In this document: positions 46,161 through 55,456 of the stretch, one piece after another
How the letters are laid out: every line of letters begins with the position of its first letter
Numbering within the stretch: position 1 is the stretch's first letter
Origin: Polaromonas sp.
Lineage (GTDB): Bacteria > Pseudomonadota > Gammaproteobacteria > Burkholderiales > Burkholderiaceae_C
NCBI GenBank assembly: GCA_013298945.1
Contig: JAAFJR010000003.1
Span: forward strand, 186,001 to 250,000
Length of the DNA stretch: 64,000 bases
Direction: 5' to 3'
Made by a program: the position numbers and the translations under genes
The notes under the pieces: generated by a model
What the model was told of the DNA's origin: nothing
What the model saw: only the letters and a program-made list of their open reading frames with translations
The model's database searches: none

Positions 46161-47285
46161 TTAGGCAGCGAGACGAATGTTTTTTGAGTCAGCAGCTGGC
46201 TTACGGTTTAATTGGCCGAACAGGTTTTTCGGGTCAGCCATCTCAGGCACCAAATGGATACTTTCGCCCAGCCCCAGTTCTTCAGCAGCTTGGCGCATGA
46301 AGCGCAGCGCCGAAAAGTCTTCCAAGGCAAAACCGACCGAATCAAACACTGTGATTTGTTTAGCCTCAGTACGCCCCACTTGCTGACCTGCCAATACTTG
46401 CCACAGCTCGGTAACGGCGAAGTCAGCCGGCATTTGCTGGATTTCGCCTTCAATGCGGGTTTGAGGTGGGTATTCCACAAAGACCTTGCCCATGCGCAAC
46501 ACGTCCGCATGCAGTTCGGTTTTGCCGGGGCAGTCCCCCCCGACAGCATTGATGTGCATGCCGGGCTCTATCATGTCCGGCGTGATGATGGTGGCCAAGG
46601 CTTTATCCGCAGTGACGGTGGTCACAATGTCTGCACCACGCACGGCTTCGGCTACGCTGGCACATACGGTGATGTGCATGCTCGTACCCTGCAAATTGGC
46701 GACCAATTTAGCCGTGGCTTGCGGGTCTGTGTCAAACAAGCGAAGCGCCTGAATGCCTAAAAGATGATGAAAGGCGTGGGCTTGAAACTCGCTCTGAGCG
46801 CCATTGCCTATCAGCGCCATGGTGCGGCTGTCTGGCCGGGCAAGCGCCTTGGCAGCCACGGCCGAGGTGGCGGCCGTGCGCAGTGCCGTGGTCAGGGTCA
46901 GTTCGCTCAAAAGCAAGGGAGCGCCTGTGTCCACATCAGCCAAAACACCAAAAGCCATGACGGTGGGCAGGCCGTTTTGCGTGTTGTTGGGGTGGCCGTT
47001 GACGTATTTGAAGCTGTAGTGGTGGGCGTCTGAAATCGGCATCAATTCAATCACGCCATCAGGCGAGTGGTTAGCCACACGGGCGGATTTGTCAAAGTCG
47101 TTCCAGCGCAAGAAGTCTTCACGAATCGCCTGGGCCATACCCGCCAAGCAGGCTTGCAAGCCCTTGCGGTTGATGATGTCAACCACGGTGGATACGCTGA
47201 GATAGGTGGTGCGTTTGTTGGTAGTGAGCAGATGCATAACGAGGTCTTTCAAGCTGGTTTTAGGTTGAAATGAAGTGTCATGCAT
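46161..47285 (-). CDS. Ornithine cyclodeaminase
   Basis: About 374 residues from ATG 47285 (an ATG at 47237 is also possible; the far upstream start would run through the promoter). The NAD-binding core ALIGNGAQSEFQAHAF, the ELTLTTALRTAATSAVAAKAL segment and INAVGGDCPGKTELHADVL are typical of the ornithine cyclodeaminase/mu-crystallin family. It converts ornithine to proline and ammonia. With the arginase gene at 51830 it completes an arginine-to-proline route. Confidence 0.9.
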   Translation of the reverse strand: MHDTSFQPKTSLKDLVMHLLTTNKRTTYLSVSTVVDIINRKGLQACLAGMAQAIREDFLRWNDFDKSARVANHSPDGVIELMPISDAHHYSFKYVNGHPNNTQNGLPTVMAFGVLADVDTGAPLLLSELTLTTALRTAATSAVAAKALARPDSRTMALIGNGAQSEFQAHAFHHLLGIQALRLFDTDPQATAKLVANLQGTSMHITVCASVAEAVRGADIVTTVTADKALATIITPDMIEPGMHINAVGGDCPGKTELHADVLRMGKVFVEYPPQTRIEGEIQQMPADFAVTELWQVLAGQQVGRTEAKQITVFDSVGFALEDFSALRFMRQAAEELGLGESIHLVPEMADPKNLFGQLNRKPAADSKNIRLAA

Positions 47286-47298
47286 CTCGATGTTAATG

Positions 47299-47370
47299 AA
47301 AATAGTCAAAAACTTCTCAAAATAGTGAATCATTTGACAAAATGGCAGAAACTTTTGACAATATGGCAAT
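47299..47370. promoter_or_regulatory. Phased repeats in the divergent ocd/lrp promoter
   Basis: AAAATAGT starts at 47299 and 47319, and TTTGACAAAATGGCA at 47333 recurs as TTTGACAATATGGCA at 47354. The spacing of 20-21 bp is two turns of B-DNA, putting the copies on one face, as expected for an oligomeric Lrp/AsnC regulator. The two right-hand copies overlap possible lrp start codons. Confidence 0.65.
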
Positions 47371-47788
47371 GGACAGCACCGACCAAGCCCTGATTGCCTT
47401 GTTACGACAAGACGCGCGTATGAACGTGGCCGACTTGGCTTACAAGCTCAAAGTCTCACGCGGCACGGTGACGAACCGCATTCGCCGCCTCGAAGACAAG
47501 CAGGTGATCGTGGGTTACACCGTGCGACTAAGGCCCGAGGACGAGCCCGAACGCATCAAAGCGTGGATGGGTGTGCAGGTGGAAGGCAACCAGACCCGGT
47601 TGGTGATTGCAACTTTGTTGGGTGAGCCCGGTGTTGCAGCTCTTCACGACACCAACGGCCGCTGGGACTTGCTCGCAGAACTGGAAGCACGCTCTATGGT
47701 GGAGTTGTCGCAAGTCTTAGAGCGCATTCGACTCATCAGTGGCATCCGCAATACCGAAACGAATATTCATTTAGCGACTTATCGCTGA
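47342..47788 (+). CDS. Lrp/AsnC-family regulator
   Basis: 148 residues as read; the ATG at 47369 (MDSTDQALIALL) is the more family-typical start and would give 139. HTH: LRQDARMNVADLAYKLKVSRGTVTNRIRRLEDKQVI. The rest is an AsnC ligand-binding (RAM) domain. Divergent from ornithine cyclodeaminase, so it is very likely its regulator, with arginine or ornithine as candidate effectors. Confidence 0.9.
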   Translation: MAETFDNMAMDSTDQALIALLRQDARMNVADLAYKLKVSRGTVTNRIRRLEDKQVIVGYTVRLRPEDEPERIKAWMGVQVEGNQTRLVIATLLGEPGVAALHDTNGRWDLLAELEARSMVELSQVLERIRLISGIRNTETNIHLATYR

Positions 47789-47907
47789 TTTTTGATCAAA
47801 GACAACCAAAAGTTGTCTAGAACGCAATTTAGCGTCTTGTGGTTGCTTTTAAGCTGCACTAGCATCTGGTTTCCCACCCTTTGGGGTTAACCTGATCTGG
47901 AGACACC

Positions 47908-48891
47908 ATGAAATTTACTCGCCGCACAGCGCTGCTGTTGTCTAGCCTCTGCCTCACGGGTGCTGCCCTGGCGCAGACTTATCCATCTAAACCGGTGACT
48001 CTTTTAGTGCCTTACCCACCAGGTGGCGTATCAGATGTGATCGCGCGCAAGGTAAACGTGCCTTTGCAAAAAGCATTGAACCAAACGGTGCTTGTGGACA
48101 ATTTGGGCGGCGCTAGCGGCTCGATCGCGGCGCAAAAAGTGTTGAATGCTCCTTCAGATGGCGTGTTGGTTTTTCAAGGCTCGCCGAATGAATTGATTTT
48201 GGCTCCGCTTGCTATCAGCGCCGTGAAGTACAAGAGCGAAGACTTTCGCTTGGTGCACAACATTGGCGTGTCGCCTCTTGCGATTTTTGCCCGCTCAGAT
48301 TTGCCGGCCAACAACGGTGACGAGCTGGCTGCATACATCATCAAGATGGCCAAAGAGGGTAAACCCCTTACCTACGCCAGCGTCGGTAATGGTACTTTTT
48401 ATCACCTGCTGGGTGAGCAGATGTCCAAAGTCGTTGGTGCACCTATGACGCACGTGCCGTACAAAGGCGGCGCGCCTATCGTGGCCGACTTGATGGGTAA
48501 ACAAATTGATATTTTTATGACCCCTTATGCCGCACCACACATTGAAATGGCAAAGACTGGTAAGCTGAAAATCATAGGAGCTTTGAGCGCGACGCGTCAG
48601 CGTATGTTGCCGGATGTCCCAGCGGTAGACGAAAGCAAAGCGCTCAAAGGTTTTCATTACACCATCGGGACTGGCTACTACGTGAAAAAAGACACACCTG
48701 AAGCTGTTGTGCAAACACTGAATAAAGCTCTGTCGGAAGTTTTAACGGATGCTGAATTACGTACCAGCCTGCAATCGCAAGGTAGTGAAATGGCGCCTGC
48801 CATGAACCTCGAGGCAGCGGCCAAGGCCTACGCTGCCGATATGACCCAATTCCGCGCAATTGCCAAGTCCATTAACTTGCAACCACAGTAA
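47908..48891 (+). CDS. Bug/TctC-family periplasmic receptor
   Basis: 327 residues with a signal peptide ending GAALAQT. Typical Bug features: YPSKPVTLLVPYPPGGVSDVIAR near the N-terminus, VDNLGGASGSIAA, and HVPYKGGAPIVADLMG. These receptors bind carboxylates and related compounds for tripartite tricarboxylate uptake, or act as orphan sensors; no TctAB genes are adjacent. Followed by an amidase gene after 29 bp, suggesting an amide ligand. Confidence 0.92.
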   Translation: MKFTRRTALLLSSLCLTGAALAQTYPSKPVTLLVPYPPGGVSDVIARKVNVPLQKALNQTVLVDNLGGASGSIAAQKVLNAPSDGVLVFQGSPNELILAPLAISAVKYKSEDFRLVHNIGVSPLAIFARSDLPANNGDELAAYIIKMAKEGKPLTYASVGNGTFYHLLGEQMSKVVGAPMTHVPYKGGAPIVADLMGKQIDIFMTPYAAPHIEMAKTGKLKIIGALSATRQRMLPDVPAVDESKALKGFHYTIGTGYYVKKDTPEAVVQTLNKALSEVLTDAELRTSLQSQGSEMAPAMNLEAAAKAYAADMTQFRAIAKSINLQPQ

Positions 48892-48920
48892 CCGCAACTC
48901 CTTGAAAAGAGGGCCAGCTC

Positions 48921-50339
48921 ATGACACAAAAGCTTTGGAAGCTCTCTGCCACCGAGCTAGGCTCGTTCATCCAAAAGGGTGAGGTTTCAGCGCGTCAAGC
49001 GACGCAGTCTGTGCTGGAGCGCATAGCCGCCGTTAACCCGCGCATCAATGCTTTGGCGGAGGTGATGGCGCAAGAAGCTATGGCTGCCGCTGAAGAGGCT
49101 GATGCTGCGCAAGCACGCGGCGATAAGCTAGGCGTCTTGCACGGCGTGCCAGTCACCATCAAGGTCAATGTTGATGTGGCTGGCCATGCGACAACCGAGG
49201 GCTTGGTTGCGCTGAAAGACAATATCGCTCGCGAAGATTCACCACTGGTAAGCGCCATGCGCAAGGCAGGTGCGATCATTGTTGGCCGTAACAACACGCC
49301 AGCGTTTTCTTTGCGCTGGTTTACAGACAACGACGTGCATGGCCGCACATTGAACCCGTGGAACCCAGCCGTCACGCCAGGTGGCTCCAGCGGTGGCGCA
49401 GCTGCGGCTGTGGCTACTGGCATGGGGCCTATCGCGCATGGCAATGACTATGGTGGTTCTATTCGCTACCCAGCGTGGGCTTGTGGCGTGGTGGGGTTGC
49501 GCACCACCGCCGGGCGAGTACCTTCATACAAACAAAGTGGCCCAAACCGCATCTTGAGCAACCAGATGATGAGCGTGCAAGGGCCGTTGACCCGTACGGT
49601 TGCGGATGCACGCTTAGTCTTAAGCGTCATGGCACAAGGTAGTCCGCTGGACCCCAATTGGGTGCCAGCTCCGTTGGAATACGCTGACAGTGCGCAACCT
49701 AAGCGTGTAGCCGTGTTCCGCAAACATGCCGCTTATGACGTTGACCCCAGTGTGTCGGCGGCCGTAGACCAAGCCGCCAAATGGCTGGCGCAAGCCGGTT
49801 ATACGGTAGAAGAGGTTGAGCCACCACATTTCGAAGAAGGCGCAAACATGTGGCGCCAGCTAGTCATGGATGACATGCGCCGTGGTGGCCAAGCTGCCAT
49901 AGCTGCCATGGGAGATAACGCCGTGAAAGCAACAATGCATGGCTACTTAGCAGGTTTACCGTCCTTGGGCCGAGACCAAACGCTAGACATGCTGACGCGT
50001 CGCTTAACGATTTGCCGTGACTGGGCGATGTTTTTCGAAAAACATCCAGTGCTGTTGATGCCAAATTCATGGCAGCGCCAGTTTCCCATAGATGCTGATT
50101 TAGCCGGTGACAGCGCCGTACACAAATTAACAGCTGCGCAAGCACCCTTATTGGGCACAGCGATGATGGGTTTGCCTGGTTTGTCAGTGCCTACCGGAGT
50201 TGTAGGCGGTTTGCCAGTCGGTGTGCAACTGGTATCGTCGCGCTTTCGCGAAGACTTGATTTTGCGTGCAGGTGAATGTATCGAGCAAGCCGCGAAATAC
50301 GATGTGCTGGCGAAGTTAATGGAAGCTGGCCATTGTTAG
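48921..50339 (+). CDS. Amidase-signature family hydrolase
   Basis: 472 residues. The Ser-cisSer-Lys triad is visible: Lys in PVTIKVNVDVAG, the first Ser of PGGSSGGAAAAVA, and the nucleophile in YGGSIRYPA. No signal peptide. Related to GatA but not part of a gat cluster. It probably hydrolyses a small amide imported through the adjacent Bug receptor. Confidence 0.92.
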   Translation: MTQKLWKLSATELGSFIQKGEVSARQATQSVLERIAAVNPRINALAEVMAQEAMAAAEEADAAQARGDKLGVLHGVPVTIKVNVDVAGHATTEGLVALKDNIAREDSPLVSAMRKAGAIIVGRNNTPAFSLRWFTDNDVHGRTLNPWNPAVTPGGSSGGAAAAVATGMGPIAHGNDYGGSIRYPAWACGVVGLRTTAGRVPSYKQSGPNRILSNQMMSVQGPLTRTVADARLVLSVMAQGSPLDPNWVPAPLEYADSAQPKRVAVFRKHAAYDVDPSVSAAVDQAAKWLAQAGYTVEEVEPPHFEEGANMWRQLVMDDMRRGGQAAIAAMGDNAVKATMHGYLAGLPSLGRDQTLDMLTRRLTICRDWAMFFEKHPVLLMPNSWQRQFPIDADLAGDSAVHKLTAAQAPLLGTAMMGLPGLSVPTGVVGGLPVGVQLVSSRFREDLILRAGECIEQAAKYDVLAKLMEAGHC

Positions 50340-50360
50340 ATTTGGTTTTTTGATTGTGGT

Positions 50361-51761
50361 TTACATCACCCGTGCTCGGACACTCTTGCCTTTGACGCGG
50401 CCGTTGTTCAGCTTCAGCATCGCCTCCTTGGCGATGTCGCGTTTCACGGCGACAAAGGTTGAAAACTCAGTCACACTGATTTTGCCAATCTGCTCGCGCA
50501 TGAAGGCCGCGCCATCCTCATTATTCGTCAAAGCACCGAGCACGTCACCGGGGCGGATTTTTTCTTTGCGGCCACCTAAAATGTGAATCGTCGCCATCGG
50601 GGGCACCAGTCGCTCGTTGCTGGCTGGTGTCAGCTCTTCTAGCTTGTGCCAAACGGATTCACGGTTTTGGTATTGCTCAATCTTGCCAACAAAGCCCATC
50701 TCGTCCATGCTGGCCAAGTTCAGCGCCAAACCCGACTCGCCTGCACGGCCGGTGCGGCCAATGCGGTGGATGTGGATTTCGGCATCTGGCGTCACATCGA
50801 CGTTGATGACCGCCTCCAGCTGGTCAATATCCAGCCCACGTGAGGCCACATCGGTAGCCACCAGCACCGAGCAGCTGCGGTTGGCAAACTGCACCAGCAC
50901 CTGGTCGCGCTCACGTTGTTCCAGCTCGCCATACAGCGCCAGTGCGCTGAAACCCTGTGCCTGCAGCAGCGTTACCAATTCGCGGCATTGGTTTTTGGTG
51001 TTGCAAAACGCCAGTGTGCTGATAGGGCGGAAATGATTGAGCAGAAGTGCGACAGTGGGCAAGCGGTTCGCACGGGTGACTTGGTAAAAGCGCTGCTCAA
51101 TCAGGTTTTCGGCGTGTTGCGATTCAACCTTGATGGTTTGTGGGTCGCGCATGAACTTGTTGGCGATGCCTGCAATTCCCTCGGGGTAGGTGGCTGAGAA
51201 CAGCAGGGTTTGACGCTCTTTCGGGCATTGTTTGACCACGGTCACGATATCATCCAAAAAGCCCATGTCCAACATGCGGTCAGCTTCGTCCAGTACCAGC
51301 GTGTTGAGCGCTTCCATTGACAAGTATTCGCGTTCAAGGAGGTCCATGATGCGACCTGGGGTGCCGACAACGATATGCGCACCGTGTTCTAAGCTGGCAC
51401 GCTGCCCCCGCAGTGGCACACCACCGCACAAGGTCACGATTTTGATGTTTTCTTCAGCGCGTGCCAAGCGGCGCAGCTCCGTGGTCACTTGGTCAGCCAG
51501 TTCACGAGTTGGACACAACACCAGCGCTTGAACCGCAAAACGACGTGGGTTCAGGTTTGCCAGCAGCGCCAAGGCAAAAGCAGCCGTTTTGCCACTGCCA
51601 GTTTTGGCTTGGGCAATCAAATCTTTGCCCAACAGCGCGATAGGTAAACTGGCCGCTTGAATGGCTGTCATCTCGGTGTAGCCGAGCTTTTCTAGGTTGG
51701 CTAGGGTGGCAGGATTAAGGGGTAGGGAGGAGAAGTTATTTGCTTTTGTAGTGGAAGTCAT
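50361..51761 (-). CDS. dbpA: DEAD-box RNA helicase DbpA
   Basis: 466 residues from ATG 51761 (a longer start at 51791 is possible). Motifs: Q-motif, AKTGSGKT, PTRELADQ, DEAD in VLDEADRML, SAT, and HRIGRTGR. The C-terminal domain (~395-466, TIHILGGRKEKIRPGDVLGALTN) is the DbpA-type RRM for 23S rRNA hairpin 92. Involved in 50S ribosome assembly. Confidence 0.93.
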   Translation of the reverse strand: MTSTTKANNFSSLPLNPATLANLEKLGYTEMTAIQAASLPIALLGKDLIAQAKTGSGKTAAFALALLANLNPRRFAVQALVLCPTRELADQVTTELRRLARAEENIKIVTLCGGVPLRGQRASLEHGAHIVVGTPGRIMDLLEREYLSMEALNTLVLDEADRMLDMGFLDDIVTVVKQCPKERQTLLFSATYPEGIAGIANKFMRDPQTIKVESQHAENLIEQRFYQVTRANRLPTVALLLNHFRPISTLAFCNTKNQCRELVTLLQAQGFSALALYGELEQRERDQVLVQFANRSCSVLVATDVASRGLDIDQLEAVINVDVTPDAEIHIHRIGRTGRAGESGLALNLASMDEMGFVGKIEQYQNRESVWHKLEELTPASNERLVPPMATIHILGGRKEKIRPGDVLGALTNNEDGAAFMREQIGKISVTEFSTFVAVKRDIAKEAMLKLNNGRVKGKSVRARVM

Positions 51762-51829
51762 CCCTCTATTATCGTGAAAGGTCATAATCACGGGAAATCA
51801 AAGAAAATCACTGAAATAACGAGAGCGTC

Positions 51830-52777
51830 ATGACAACCTTTAACCCTCAAAAAACCGTCAGCTTGATAGGCGTCCCTACCGATATTGGCGCGGGTACTCT
51901 GGGCGCACGCATGGGGCCTGAGGCACTAAGGGTTGCGGGTGTTGCTAGTGCGATTAAGCAATTTGGCTTGACAGTGAAAGATTGCGGCAACCTGAGCGGG
52001 CCTGCCAACCCGTGTCAAGTTGCCGTTAACGGCTTCAGGCATTTGCCGGAAGTTGTGCAGTGGAATCAATCGCTGCACGACGCTATGTATGCCGAGCTCA
52101 AAGCTGGGCGTTTACCCATCATGCTGGGTGGTGACCATTGTTTGGGCATAGGCAGCATCAGCGCTGTCGCCAAATATTGCCGCGAAACGGGTAAAAAGCT
52201 GCGTGTGCTGTGGTTTGATGCGCATGCCGACTTCAACACCGCCACTTTGACGCCCAGCGGCAATATTCACGGCATGCCTGTAGCGTGTTTGTGCGGACAC
52301 GGACCCAAAGAATTGGTCGAAATCGGGGGCTTTAGCGCTGACAGACCTGCCTTGAATCCGAAAGAAATCCGACAAATCGGTATCCGCAGCGTCGATGAAG
52401 GTGAAAAACGACTCGTACACGATATGGGCATCGAGGTGTTTGACATGCGCTATATCGACGAGATGGGCATGCGTCATGCGATGGAGTTAGCATTGGCGCT
52501 GGTCGACGCTAACACGCATTTGCACGTCAGTTTGGATGTCGACTTTCTTGACCCCGACATTGCGCCCGGTGTAGGCACCACGGTGCGTGGTGGCCCAACT
52601 TACCGCGAAGCTCAACTGTGCATGGAAATGGTCGCTGATACAGGGCGTTTGGCATCACTTGATGTGGTGGAACTGAATCCAGCGCTTGATGTACGCAACC
52701 AAACCGCTGAGCTGGCAGTCGATTTAATTGAAAGCTTATTTGGTAAAAGTACCTTGATGCGTGCGACACGCCTCTAA
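51830..52777 (+). CDS. rocF: Arginase
   Basis: 315 residues. Manganese ligands appear in LGGDHCLGIG, WFDAHADFNT and SLDVDFLDPDIAPG, with the EGxR-type late region ELNPALDV. It hydrolyses arginine to ornithine and urea. The ornithine cyclodeaminase gene and Lrp regulator lie 4.5 kb upstream. Divergent from dbpA. Confidence 0.95.
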   Translation: MTTFNPQKTVSLIGVPTDIGAGTLGARMGPEALRVAGVASAIKQFGLTVKDCGNLSGPANPCQVAVNGFRHLPEVVQWNQSLHDAMYAELKAGRLPIMLGGDHCLGIGSISAVAKYCRETGKKLRVLWFDAHADFNTATLTPSGNIHGMPVACLCGHGPKELVEIGGFSADRPALNPKEIRQIGIRSVDEGEKRLVHDMGIEVFDMRYIDEMGMRHAMELALALVDANTHLHVSLDVDFLDPDIAPGVGTTVRGGPTYREAQLCMEMVADTGRLASLDVVELNPALDVRNQTAELAVDLIESLFGKSTLMRATRL

Positions 52778-52797
52778 GCAGATCTGATTGTTTTGCT

Positions 52798-53388
52798 ATG
52801 ATTCAAGCTTCTATGGAAGCACTCTACATCTCTACTGGCGTGGTCGCTTTGGCCGAAATGGGCGACAAAACGCAGCTTTTGGCCTTTATTCTTGCCGCCC
52901 GTTTTAAAAAACCAGTTCCTATCATTCTCGGTATTTTGCTAGCAACGATTGTGAATCACGGTTTGGCAGGCGCTTTGGGCGCTTGGATTACATCCGTTAT
53001 CAGTCCCGACACCATGTGTTGGGTACTGGGTTTGTCGTTTATAGGAATGGCAATTTGGACGCTGATTCCAGACAAAATTGAAGAGGAAGAAACGCAAGTT
53101 GCACAAAAAATGGGAGTTTTTGGTGCAACTTTGGTCACGTTTTTCCTTGCCGAGATGGGTGACAAGACTCAAATTGCTACGGTTGCACTTGCTGCGCATT
53201 ATGCAGCCCCATTGATGGTGGTCATCGGAACGACCTTGGGTATGTTGATAGCTGATGTGCCCGCTGTGTTAGTCGGTAACAAGTTTGCAGCCAAAATCCC
53301 GATGAAGCTTGTTCACTCCATCGCTGCTGCCATATTTGCGATTATGGGTGTGTTGACGCTACTAAAAGCTGAAAAGCTATTTCAATGA
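52798..53388 (+). CDS. GDT1/TMEM165-family (UPF0016) transporter
   Basis: 196 residues in two related halves. Each half has the E-x-G-D-K-T motif: AEMGDKTQLLAF and AEMGDKTQIATV. Six membrane helices are expected. Members export Mn2+ (bacterial MneA-type) or transport Ca2+/Mn2+. A start at 52813 is an alternative. It follows arginase, a manganese enzyme, by 20 bp, which may reflect linked Mn handling (inference). Confidence 0.9.
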   Translation: MIQASMEALYISTGVVALAEMGDKTQLLAFILAARFKKPVPIILGILLATIVNHGLAGALGAWITSVISPDTMCWVLGLSFIGMAIWTLIPDKIEEEETQVAQKMGVFGATLVTFFLAEMGDKTQIATVALAAHYAAPLMVVIGTTLGMLIADVPAVLVGNKFAAKIPMKLVHSIAAAIFAIMGVLTLLKAEKLFQ

Positions 53389-53412
53389 ATTGTAAGGTTT
53401 GCTAGGCCGCTT

Positions 53413-54609
53413 TCATGCCGCTGTCCACGCGCCGTCAGCTTGGCTAGATTTAATCACTGCAGCCACAAACTTCACACCCAGCAAACCATCCAAAGAGTTC
53501 GGGAAATGCAGCGCCAATGGGTTTACAACTTGTCCAGAGCGCCGCGCCGCAATGGCCTCTGCTGCATCTGAGTACAAATTAGCAAAGCCTTCATGAAAAC
53601 CTTCAGGATGCCCAGCCACGATTCGTGATGACCGAGCCGCCAAAGGCAAGGTTCCAGGGCCGTTGGGTGTGCGGTTTTGTGAAGGCGCTCCCAAGGGTTT
53701 GAATGTCAACGCTTGCGGGCATTCTTGTTGCCATTCCAAACTGCCCAGCGAGCCGCTCACTCGGATACGCAACGCATTTTCAACGCCTGCAGCTGCCTGC
53801 GTCACCCAAAAGCTACCACGGGCGCCGTTGCTCATCCGCAGCAGTGCGCCTGCAAAATCATGGGTAATGCGTTCTGGCACGATGCTACCGACCTCAGCCG
53901 CCACTTGGCTAACCTCCAGCCCGGTGATGAAACGCAGTAAATTGTGTGCGTGTGTGCCAATGTCGCCCATCACCAATGACGGGCCGCCACGTGCTGGGTC
54001 TTCTTTCCAGGCTTTTTTACCTGGCCCTGCAGCCGCGCGGCCACCTTGTACGTATTCTGCCTGCACTAAGCGAATCTCACCCAATTCGCCATTCGCCACC
54101 ATCGCTTTGGCTTGGCGCACCATGGGGTAGCCGGTGTAATTGTGCGTCAAGCAAAAAACCAAACCTGTGTCGCTCACTCGCTGGTGCAATTGAGTGGCTT
54201 CTTGTAGAGTGTTGGTCATCGGTTTGTCACAAATCACATCAAAGCCCAGCGCCAAGGCTGCAAACGCAAATTTAAAATGGCTGTCATTCGGCGTCATGAT
54301 GGCCACCACATCGGCACCGTCATCTGCGCCATTTTGCGTATCACGGTTGCGTTTAGATTCTGCGTGCAACAGGGCCATGCCATCCGCATAACAACGCTCT
54401 GCTGCCAAGCCCAATTCACGCCCTGCGGCGATAGATTTTTCAGGGTTGGACGACAGCGCAGCAGCTACCAATTCATAGCGGTCATCCAGCCGCGCAGCTT
54501 GTCGGTGCATGGCGCCGATGAACGAGCCAGGCCCGCCGCCAATCACTGCTAAGCGCAAGCGACGACCGAGCATTGAAATGACGGGGTTCAATGATGCATT
54601 GTTTGACAT
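53413..54609 (-). CDS. Gfo/Idh/MocA-family oxidoreductase
   Basis: 398 residues from ATG 54609, one base after the upstream SDR stop; a longer start overlaps that gene and is less likely. The Rossmann motif AVIGGGPGSFIGAMH, then AIMTPNDSHFKFAFAALALGFDVICDKPMTNTLQ, with EKP replaced by DKP, and HNYTGYPMVRQA fit the family. It oxidises a sugar or inositol derivative with NAD(P). Pairs with the SDR and the galactonate-type genes nearby. Confidence 0.9.
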   Translation of the reverse strand: MSNNASLNPVISMLGRRLRLAVIGGGPGSFIGAMHRQAARLDDRYELVAAALSSNPEKSIAAGRELGLAAERCYADGMALLHAESKRNRDTQNGADDGADVVAIMTPNDSHFKFAFAALALGFDVICDKPMTNTLQEATQLHQRVSDTGLVFCLTHNYTGYPMVRQAKAMVANGELGEIRLVQAEYVQGGRAAAGPGKKAWKEDPARGGPSLVMGDIGTHAHNLLRFITGLEVSQVAAEVGSIVPERITHDFAGALLRMSNGARGSFWVTQAAAGVENALRIRVSGSLGSLEWQQECPQALTFKPLGAPSQNRTPNGPGTLPLAARSSRIVAGHPEGFHEGFANLYSDAAEAIAARRSGQVVNPLALHFPNSLDGLLGVKFVAAVIKSSQADGAWTAA

Positions 54610-54610
54610 A

Positions 54611-55405
54611 TCAATTCCAGCCTGCATCAACTTTAAACTCTTGCGCTGTACACATGGCGCCATCGTCAGACGCTAAAAACAGCGCCATACGCGCCACTTC
54701 TGCTGGCTGCAATTTGTCCGGAAGGCACTGCATTTGTTTGATGGTTTCTTCTCCCTCAGCATTCAGCCACAGCTTGATTTGTCGCTCCGTCATCACCCAG
54801 CCAGGGGAAATGGTGTTGATGCGAATCCGATCCGCGCCCAGCTCATCAGCCAAACCCCGTGTCAAACCGTTCACCGACGATTTGGCGATGGAATAGCACG
54901 GAAACGCGCCGCCTTTTGTTTGCCAACCGGTTGAGCCAAAGTTAATGACAGCACCACCCCCCAAGCGCTTCATGCTAGGAACGATAGCTTGGATCGCAAA
55001 AAACGCTGGCCTTTGGTTCACCGCCATGCGCTCGTCGTAGTACTCTGGCGTCACCTCCGCCATGCTGTGCCTGTCATCTCGCGCAACATTGTTGATCAGG
55101 GTAGAAAAGTCACCCAGTTCGGCGATGGCTTTTGCAACGCTGGCTTGCAATGCTTTTACATCTCGCACGTCACACATTTGAAACCACGTCTTTGGGTAAC
55201 CAGCTTGTGCCAATCGCTCAACCAAAGCTGCGCTCTCAGCTTGTGCCACATCTACAAAGGCCACTTGCGAACCCTGCTGCGCAAACGCCTCTACCATTGC
55301 CGCGCCTATGCCTGTTCCCCCGCCAGTGATAAAAACGCGCTGCCCGCGCAGGCTGGGGTAAATGGCAAAGTGGTGATTTGTAGGTGTCATAGTGCAATCA
55401 ATCAA
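54611..55405 (-). CDS. Short-chain dehydrogenase/reductase
   Basis: 264 residues (the ATG at 55390 is an alternative start). GGGTGIGAAMVEAF is the cofactor loop, NNVAR the NNAG variant, and the catalytic set is Ser in NFGSTGW, Tyr-x-x-x-Lys in CYSIAKSS. Acidic residue after the second strand (FVDVAQ) favours NAD. Similar to galactose/arabinose 1-dehydrogenases of oxidative sugar pathways. Divergent from dgoK. Confidence 0.9.
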   Translation of the reverse strand: MIDCTMTPTNHHFAIYPSLRGQRVFITGGGTGIGAAMVEAFAQQGSQVAFVDVAQAESAALVERLAQAGYPKTWFQMCDVRDVKALQASVAKAIAELGDFSTLINNVARDDRHSMAEVTPEYYDERMAVNQRPAFFAIQAIVPSMKRLGGGAVINFGSTGWQTKGGAFPCYSIAKSSVNGLTRGLADELGADRIRINTISPGWVMTERQIKLWLNAEGEETIKQMQCLPDKLQPAEVARMALFLASDDGAMCTAQEFKVDAGWN

Positions 55406-55456
55406 AAGTAGTTTGTAGTTATGATAACTAGTCTAAATTGAGTCTGGTAAAAGCAC

